Assembly: GCA_013375405.1 (NCBI GenBank)
Contig: JABXJU010000086.1
Coordinates: 1 to 16,756, forward strand
Source: Candidatus Helarchaeota archaeon
Lineage (GTDB): Archaea; Asgardarchaeota; Lokiarchaeia; Helarchaeales; HEL-GB-A
Reading direction: 5' to 3'
DNA length: 16,756 bases
Shown: positions 7,140 through 12,900 of the stretch, in pieces
Position numbering within the stretch: position 1 is the stretch's first letter
How the letters are laid out: each line of letters begins with the position of its first letter
Notes under the pieces: generated by a model
What the model was told of the DNA's origin: nothing
The model's input: only the letters and a program-made list of their open reading frames with translations
Database searches by the model: none
Translations under genes and position numbers: made by a program

Positions 7140-7158
7140 TTGAATAATTCAAATTGAA
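7140..7158. repeat. Overlapping palindromes in a divergent intergenic region
   Basis: TTGAAT-A-ATTCAA (7140-7152) is a perfect 6+1+6 palindrome, and its right half overlaps a second one, TTCAA-A-TTGAA (7148-7158). Three alternating TTGAA-type half sites therefore lie side by side between the aro operon promoter and the roadblock-protein gene. A transcription-factor site is possible. The A/T-rich composition makes chance a real alternative. Confidence 0.3.
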
Positions 7159-7243
7159 AAAACAAAATATTAATAGTCAACAACATAACAATCTATAGAG
7201 CGAAAAGTCGACTCGAATCGAAAAAAATGGAGTTCAAAGAAAA

Positions 7244-8188
7244 ATGGAAATGAAAGAGGTCGTATATAAAATAGCAGAGGAATTGAATGAAATACGACCT
7301 ACGAACATTGGTATATTGGATGCCGAGGGGCACTTTATTGCTTCCAATTTTTCTGAAAGTTCTCATAATTTAATTTCAAGAATTGTTAAGCAGTACTCTT
7401 CGATTCCCATCAATAATTACATTAAACAAGATTTGCCCAATTCAAATTATTTTTTGTATATGTACAAGATCGCTCCTGATGTGTTTATTGTTTGTATTAC
7501 AGAGACGCAGGAAAATTTGGTATTAAGGAAATTTGGGCAAATAACGCGGGAATATGGAAGCGTCCTTCTTCAATCATTACAGCCAACTCCAAAAAAACCC
7601 AGAAAAATACCAGAAGATGAGCGAATTATCGCCATTACTTTTTCTAAAGCAGGGGATTTAGGGCCAGCAGCCGTGAGTTGGATGCCAAAGTCACTGACTG
7701 ATCAGGATATTTTTGAGATTGCTGCAAAATCCTTGTTAATATTAGGGGCTGGATTTGATCGTTCTTTGGACCTCCACGAAGCTTCATCTGTACTCCCATT
7801 TTCACAAGGTATTGGAATGGTATATGTTTTTTCAATACCAGATAGCCGTGCTCGTGGAAAATCTCATGATGCAGCAATAACTGTTCTCTTACAAAGTGAA
7901 TACAGAAAAGCGCTCCTAGAACGCCTTGAACTATTTGAAAAAGGCGCGAGGATGGTAGCCGAAAAAATTCAAAAGAGAGTTCAACCTGATTCGGTCATTG
8001 AAAAATTTTATGAATATGTCTCTAACTCCCTAAATCAGAAAGTTGAAGCCTTTACCTCACCACAAGCTCAAAAAGTCATTCCAACTGACTTTGAGCTAAA
8101 AAAGGCTATGGTAAAGGAAGTCAAGCGTATCCAAGTCGAACATCCTAAATCTCTCGACCTTGATTTCAGCCGACGACGAAAGAGATAA
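7244..8188 (+). CDS. Roadblock-like plus longin-like domain protein, probable GTPase regulator
   Basis: Soluble 314-residue protein with no transmembrane segment or enzyme motif. Residues 1-112 look like a roadblock/LC7 domain: amphipathic first helix, I-G-I-L-D-A-E-G-H strand-turn-strand at 22-30, then F-L-Y-M-Y-K and F-I-V-C-I-T strands and a final helix. A Pro/Lys-rich linker (113-125) leads to a second alpha/beta domain (126-243) with I-T-F-S-K-A-G-D-L-G-P at 131-141, W-M-P and an I-P-D-S-R-A-R-G turn at 198-205. This resembles longin-like modules of archaeal GTPase-associated proteins. The C-terminal tail is helical and ends in basic R-R-R-K-R. Both domain types commonly serve as small-GTPase platforms, so a role with the nearby longin-GTPase is plausible but inferred. 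GGAG at 7229-7232 sits 11 bases before the ATG. Confidence 0.7.
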   Translation: MEMKEVVYKIAEELNEIRPTNIGILDAEGHFIASNFSESSHNLISRIVKQYSSIPINNYIKQDLPNSNYFLYMYKIAPDVFIVCITETQENLVLRKFGQITREYGSVLLQSLQPTPKKPRKIPEDERIIAITFSKAGDLGPAAVSWMPKSLTDQDIFEIAAKSLLILGAGFDRSLDLHEASSVLPFSQGIGMVYVFSIPDSRARGKSHDAAITVLLQSEYRKALLERLELFEKGARMVAEKIQKRVQPDSVIEKFYEYVSNSLNQKVEAFTSPQAQKVIPTDFELKKAMVKEVKRIQVEHPKSLDLDFSRRRKR

Positions 8189-8239
8189 ACAAAAATTTCT
8201 TAAGTCTATAATTTATTTCTAATCTAAATTTGTTAGGTG

Positions 8240-8701
8240 ATGTATTTGAGTAAACTCGACTCGTTAACTTCAATAATTGGGATTCTTTTAGTTCTAACTA
8301 CTACGATCATTGCTTTAATGACTAATATTTTCATTGGACCTTTTATCTTCCTCTTAGCAGTAATTCCGATAGGGCTCTTAATTATAAGAGGCGGATTCAA
8401 GATTCTAAAAGAAGTGTCAGCAGATATAATTTTTGGATTTATTGATACTGGAATGATGACTGTTTTCGCGGTGATTGGGAGCATTTGGGGGCCTCTCGGG
8501 GCAGTTGTAGGTGCAGGTGTGGGAGATGCCCTAACAGATGCAATTGCTGGCTTTTTTGAGGGAGCTATTTCTGAAAAACTTCGAGAACATGGAATAGAAG
8601 AAGCCCGAACCCCTATGAAAGCCTCTTTAGGAAAGATGACGGGATGCTTAATTGGATCAGCGGTGACTGTTACAATTGCGCAGCTATTAGCAGTGATTTA
8701 A
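8240..8701 (+). CDS. Multi-pass membrane protein with a Gly/Asp-rich segment, unknown function
   Basis: Not recognised. About 153 residues with hydrophobic spans at roughly 9-28, 31-49, 62-83, 85-108 and 133-152, giving four or five membrane helices. The third and fourth spans are glycine-rich and carry three acidic residues in a row of small side chains (G-A-G-V-G-D-A-L-T-D-A-I-A-G followed by F-F-E-G). This suggests tight helix packing or a polar site inside the membrane. A charged loop follows (S-E-K-L-R-E-H-G-I-E-E-A-R). The start is uncertain: GTG 8237, ATG 8240 and TTG 8246 are all in frame, and AGGTG at 8235-8239 is best spaced for the TTG. It lies 51 bases after the roadblock-protein gene and may share its transcript. 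Its stop shares TTAA with the threonine synthase stop on the other strand. Confidence 0.7.
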   Translation: MYLSKLDSLTSIIGILLVLTTTIIALMTNIFIGPFIFLLAVIPIGLLIIRGGFKILKEVSADIIFGFIDTGMMTVFAVIGSIWGPLGAVVGAGVGDALTDAIAGFFEGAISEKLREHGIEEARTPMKASLGKMTGCLIGSAVTVTIAQLLAVI

Positions 8702-9930
8702 AGGAGAATATCCTTTAAAGCGTTGATATCAGGTTCTATTTCACTCTTTTTGATATCATAGCCCGTTTGGGCATCTTTTAATCCATGACCAGTAATTATA
8801 CAGACAACAATTTTATTTTGCAGGTCTAGTTCTTTATGGAATTTTAGGAGTCCTGCGAAGCTCACCACGCCAGATGGTTCTGCAAAAAGTCCTATCCGGG
8901 CCAATTTCTTTCGTGCGTGGATAATTTCATCATCTGTGACTTTTACACCATGACCATTGGAATTCTTAATAGCTAGGAGAGCCCCACTTCCTGTAATTGG
9001 GTCCGGGCATGAAATGGCAGAGGCAACTGTTTTGGGATTCTTAATAGGAGTGATTTTAGTTGTTTTTTTCTCAATAGCATTAATTACCGGAGCACAACCT
9101 TCCGCTTGGACGCCTACTATTTTAGGTAATTTTTCAATTAATCCAACTTGGTTGAATTCCATGAATGCCTTCCAGATAGCCCATATCAAGGTTCCAGTTC
9201 CAATGGGACAAAAAATGTAATCCGGGGATTTCCACTCTAATTGGTCAATAACTTCGAATCCAACTGATTTTTCCCCTTCAGTTCGGTGAATATAGTCACC
9301 AAGTAAGAAATAATGGAATTGATAGGCTGCTTGTTCAGATAATCGCTGGACAGTGTGATAAGAATTTGTTTTTACCTGAACTATTTTCGCACCATAAGCA
9401 CAAATTTGTATTGACTTTTCGTACGGTATATCTTCAGGAATTAAAATCGTGCATTTAATTCCAGCCATGGCAGTGTATGCCGCGATTGATGCACCCATGT
9501 TTCCCGTTGACGCACATATAACAGATGAAGCTCTATTTTCTATTGCATTAGTGACCTCCACGGTAGATCCGCGATCTTTGAAGGATCCCGTTGGATTGGT
9601 ACCTTCATATTTGAAATGCAAATGAGAACAACCGATCTCTTGAGCTATTTTTTGTGATTCAATAAGTGGCGTGCCACCCTCCGCCATTGAGACTATTTTG
9701 GTAACATCATTGATCGGATAAAACGAATAATATTTATAATGATGTGGTTCCACACGCTTAAATTCCCCGCGTATTATGGAGTTTCCAAGCAAAGTGACTT
9801 GAATTGCGTCATAATCATAGATGGCATTCAATCCTGACTCACAATCCGGGCACCTAAAGAGAACATTTCTTTTTTGGGGAGGATAGGTTTTCCCACATTG
9901 GAAGCATTTCAAGTTTGTGATTTGAACCAA
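8698..9930 (-). CDS. thrC: Threonine synthase with N-terminal zinc ribbon
   Basis: PLP enzyme converting O-phosphohomoserine to threonine and phosphate. Numbered from the TTG at 9930, residues 9-30 form a zinc ribbon (Cys9, Cys12, Cys27, Cys30), as in many archaeal ThrC proteins. The PLP lysine is Lys118 in N-P-T-G-S-F-K-D-R-G, followed by S-T-G-N-M-G-A-S, the G-T-G-T phosphate-binding turn at about 244-247, F-A-E-P-S-G and a late T-G-H-G. The frame also has an ATG at 9954 without a ribosome site. GAGGTG lies seven bases before the TTG, so I chose that start, which gives 410 residues. Cysteate synthase is a close homologue and cannot be fully excluded. The gene is convergent with the membrane protein (4-base overlap) and divergent from GINS. 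Confidence 0.92.
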   Translation of the reverse strand: MVQITNLKCFQCGKTYPPQKRNVLFRCPDCESGLNAIYDYDAIQVTLLGNSIIRGEFKRVEPHHYKYYSFYPINDVTKIVSMAEGGTPLIESQKIAQEIGCSHLHFKYEGTNPTGSFKDRGSTVEVTNAIENRASSVICASTGNMGASIAAYTAMAGIKCTILIPEDIPYEKSIQICAYGAKIVQVKTNSYHTVQRLSEQAAYQFHYFLLGDYIHRTEGEKSVGFEVIDQLEWKSPDYIFCPIGTGTLIWAIWKAFMEFNQVGLIEKLPKIVGVQAEGCAPVINAIEKKTTKITPIKNPKTVASAISCPDPITGSGALLAIKNSNGHGVKVTDDEIIHARKKLARIGLFAEPSGVVSFAGLLKFHKELDLQNKIVVCIITGHGLKDAQTGYDIKKSEIEPDINALKDILL

Positions 9931-10080
9931 AATGATACACCTCTTCGAAAACATAATGGAGAGATTACTTTTAATAGAAACGGTTTAGAACAATCCTCTG
10001 AGAGTACTGCTGAAATCTTATAAATGTTAAAATATGCAAATTTATTAAATTATACCAATAGGAATTAATAAATTAAGGGA

Positions 10081-10620
10081 ATGAATGTGAAAGACTTCAT
10101 CTTTGAATGGCGGAATCAGCCAGTGCGGATAAGGCTGGTAAAAGATTGTGAGATCCTTGAGATTTCAGATGATGAGAAATTGGGACCATACAAGAAGGGA
10201 GATGAAGTCAAATTACCTTATTGGGAAGCAAAAATTTTAGTAAAACAGAATTACGCCCAATTTTTAGATTTTAAGCCGATTCAACCTGCAGATTTACATA
10301 AAATCTTATATCGTGAGCTTCCAAAATCTCAACTAACTCCAATAGATCCCTACTTTTATGTGAAAATTCATGAAACTTTGCTTGAATTAACGGAACAGAA
10401 TAAAAAAAATCCTGATTTACTCGTATTACAGAAAATAAAAAAGATGAAATCTCTACTACGAGATGTATTATCTCGCCGTTTCTATAAGCTCCTACGGATG
10501 GCGGCAGCAACGGGAAAGGTAAGTTCGGAAATGCTTGAGAACTGTTCAAATGAAGAGCGGGAATTATATGAGAGCTTACGTAAGATTTTAACAGAATGGG
10601 AAGCTCAGTTCTTGATATAA
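10081..10620 (+). CDS. GINS complex subunit, Gins23-like
   Basis: Predicted subunit of the archaeal GINS complex, which together with MCM and a GAN/Cdc45-like nuclease forms the replicative helicase. Residues 1-65 are a small beta-rich B domain (V-R-I-R-L-V-K strand, later P-Y-W-E-A-K-I-L-V-K-Q-N-Y-A-Q-F). The rest is the alpha-helical A domain, with R-R-F-Y-K-L-L-R-M-A-A-A at about 136-147. The B-then-A order is that of Gins23 (Psf2/Psf3-like), whereas Gins51 has the reverse order. The 179-residue length fits. AAGGGA directly abuts the ATG. The GTG two codons later is better spaced and may be used. The mcm gene follows about 200 bases downstream, a common archaeal pairing that supports the call. 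Confidence 0.85.
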   Translation: MNVKDFIFEWRNQPVRIRLVKDCEILEISDDEKLGPYKKGDEVKLPYWEAKILVKQNYAQFLDFKPIQPADLHKILYRELPKSQLTPIDPYFYVKIHETLLELTEQNKKNPDLLVLQKIKKMKSLLRDVLSRRFYKLLRMAAATGKVSSEMLENCSNEERELYESLRKILTEWEAQFLI

Positions 10621-10752
10621 TCATCTATTCAGCGAGTATTTTATGGAAATAAATTCTCCTAATTTTAAATGGATTATACCAGATAATTAAGGAAAATTAG
10701 CCTGTACCTACTGATTAAACAACATCGATATATTATCTGTATCGCACATGAG

Positions 10753-10760
10753 TTTAAATA
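10753..10760 (+). promoter_or_regulatory. TATA-like box of mcm
   Basis: TTTAAATA sits 63-70 bases before the mcm ATG at 10823. A start site near 10783 would give a leader of about 40 bases, so mcm can be transcribed separately from the GINS gene upstream. The 202-base gap between the two genes contains no other convincing feature. Confidence 0.45.
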
Positions 10761-10822
10761 GGTATTTCTCTCAAGAATGGTTGAGGTAAGATTGAGATCC
10801 GCGTTTGAAAGAGTGGTTTTAT

Positions 10823-12877
10823 ATGGAGACTGAGGAAGATTATGATCCGATTGCACGCTATGAAGAATTTTTTAAGGATTTTATTAATGAACAAGGGCAA
10901 ACGAAATACCGAGATATAATCGAGCATATGCCTGATACTGGTGAAAAATCGCTTATAATTAATTTTGATGATGTATTGAATTTTGCCGGTGAGCCCTTGG
11001 CAAAACGGACATTGCAGACACCTGTTGAACATATGAAGGCTGCCGCACAAGCAATTCAAAATATAATCGAATTAAAGGATAGAGATTATGCAGCCAACAC
11101 TTTTCATGCGCGTTATATTAATTTGCCTGAGGCACAAAGAGTACATCTACGAAAAATACGTGCCAACCATATAGGAAAACTTATAGCAGTTAATGGAATC
11201 TTAACACGGACTAGTGAAGTTAAGCCCCAGTTAACGGTGGGTGTGTTTAAATGCAGGTCATGTGACGAAATAATATCTATACCTCAAGGAGAATATTATA
11301 CCAAACCTTATCAATGCCCAAACAATGCCTGCAATCGGAAAGGTCCCTTCACCTTTATTGCTCAAGATTCGCAATTTATTGATTGGCAGAAAATTCGTAT
11401 TCAAGAAAAACCGGAGGAACTGCCGGCGGGGCAGCTCCCCAGATCCCTCGATGCTTACCTCAAGGAGGATTTAGTAGATACTGTACGCCCAGGTAATCGC
11501 ATAACGGGGGTTGGAATCCTCTATTCTGCACAAGATAAGGGGATGCGAGGGAATTTAAAGACATTTCACATATTTCTTGAGATAAATAGTATAGATACTT
11601 CTGAGATCGATACGGAGCGCCTTGAAGTTACTGCTGAGGAAAAAGAGAGAATAAAAGAACTCGCCCAAGATGAGTGGATCCATCGAAAAATTATTCATTC
11701 TATTGCGCCTAGCATCTATGGATATGAAAATGTGAAAGAGGCACTCGCCCTCCAATTATTTGGAGGTGTGTCTCGGGAACAAAAGGACGGAACAAAATTC
11801 CGTGGTGAAATGCATGTATTACTAGTTGGTGATCCCGGTACTGGAAAATCGATGATATTACAATATATTTCAAAAATTGCACCCCGAGGACTTTATACAA
11901 GTGGAAAAGGGACGACTGCTGTGGGCTTAACTGCGGCAGTCCTCCGCGACAAAGAAACAGGTGATTTTACACTGGAAGCAGGAGCATTAGTGCTAGCCGA
12001 TCGGGGAATTGCCTGCCTTGATGAATTTGACAAAATGGATCCTTCCGATCGGGTTGCTATTCATGAAGGGATGGAACAACGAACGATTAGCATAGCCAAG
12101 GCAGGAATTGTTGCCACGTTGAACTCGAGAACCTCGATTCTTGCCGCTGCGAACCCCACCTTTGGAAGATATGATGAATATAAAAACGTCGCAGAAAATA
12201 TAAAGAAATTACCAGTGACAATCCTATCACGGTTTGATGTGATTTTTATCATGAAGGATCGACCCGAGGCGGAGAAAGATAGCAAAATGGCAGATAGAAT
12301 TATAGAGAATATAACAGAGGAGGTAGAACCGCCAATAGAGGCGTCATTATTACGAAAATACATTCATTATGCCAGGGAAAGATCTTCTCCAAACCTCGCA
12401 CCAGCTGCTGCAAGTCGATTAAAGAATTTTTACATAGAGAAGCGGAGCGCGGGTGATCAGCGGGACGCTCCGGTGCCGATCACTGCTCGACAATTGGGGG
12501 CGCTTATTCGCCTGGCGCAAGCACATGCCCGCATGGCATTACGGTCGGAGGTTAACATTGAAGATGCAGAAGCCTCTATTCGGTTATTGGAATATTCATT
12601 GCGTCAAGTGGGAACAGATCAAGAAACGGGAATGCCCGATATCGATACAATTCTAACGGGGCAATCAACATCGCAGCGTAACCGATTAGAAACTTTACAT
12701 GATTTGATCAATGAGATGACACGCCAAGCAGGGGGGGCAGTATTAATTGAAGATGTAATTGAAGAAGGCGGGCGTAGAAATCTCCAGCGTGCATATATAG
12801 AGCGAGCGATAGAACAACTGACTGCTGAAGGTCTCTTATACAGGCCAGAGCCAGGACGGATTAGACCAGTGGATTAA
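10823..12877 (+). CDS. mcm: Replicative DNA helicase MCM
   Basis: Hexameric AAA+ ATPase that unwinds DNA at the replication fork. Numbered from the ATG at 10823: N-terminal helical and OB region with a zinc-binding set Cys144, Cys147, Cys165, Cys170; Walker A G-D-P-G-T-G-K-S at 336-343 (Lys342); Walker B C-L-D-E-F-D-K-M with Asp400 and Glu401; sensor-1 Asn444 in A-A-A-N-P; arginine finger Arg470 in S-R-F-D; and a C-terminal winged helix at about 620-684. The 684-residue length is normal and there is no intein. A TTG at 10805 opens the frame, but the ATG has GAGTGG upstream and is preferred. The stop is two bases from the convergent helicase stop. Confidence 0.97.
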   Translation: METEEDYDPIARYEEFFKDFINEQGQTKYRDIIEHMPDTGEKSLIINFDDVLNFAGEPLAKRTLQTPVEHMKAAAQAIQNIIELKDRDYAANTFHARYINLPEAQRVHLRKIRANHIGKLIAVNGILTRTSEVKPQLTVGVFKCRSCDEIISIPQGEYYTKPYQCPNNACNRKGPFTFIAQDSQFIDWQKIRIQEKPEELPAGQLPRSLDAYLKEDLVDTVRPGNRITGVGILYSAQDKGMRGNLKTFHIFLEINSIDTSEIDTERLEVTAEEKERIKELAQDEWIHRKIIHSIAPSIYGYENVKEALALQLFGGVSREQKDGTKFRGEMHVLLVGDPGTGKSMILQYISKIAPRGLYTSGKGTTAVGLTAAVLRDKETGDFTLEAGALVLADRGIACLDEFDKMDPSDRVAIHEGMEQRTISIAKAGIVATLNSRTSILAAANPTFGRYDEYKNVAENIKKLPVTILSRFDVIFIMKDRPEAEKDSKMADRIIENITEEVEPPIEASLLRKYIHYARERSSPNLAPAAASRLKNFYIEKRSAGDQRDAPVPITARQLGALIRLAQAHARMALRSEVNIEDAEASIRLLEYSLRQVGTDQETGMPDIDTILTGQSTSQRNRLETLHDLINEMTRQAGGAVLIEDVIEEGGRRNLQRAYIERAIEQLTAEGLLYRPEPGRIRPVD

Positions 12878-12900
12878 AATTAATCATAAAAAATTAATTT
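12877..12900. terminator. AT-rich inverted repeat at the mcm / Hel308 tail-to-tail junction
   Basis: AAATTAAT and ATTAATTT form 8-bp arms around an 8-base loop. The repeat begins at the last base of the mcm stop and covers the final codons of the helicase gene. It could act as a bidirectional transcription end point. The stem is entirely A/T, and the T-rich stretch downstream of mcm is interrupted, so the call is weak. Confidence 0.25.

Noticed and set aside
10271..11059. Minus-strand frames opposite the GINS and mcm genes
   Set aside because: They are antisense to genes with clear family motifs and have no supporting signals of their own.
12453..12656. Alternative-frame ORF within mcm
   Set aside because: It is a shadow of the conserved MCM AAA+ and C-terminal coding region.
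10823..12877. Intein in MCM
   Set aside because: The Walker A, Walker B, sensor and arginine-finger motifs are evenly spaced at normal distances, and the total length is that of an intein-free MCM.
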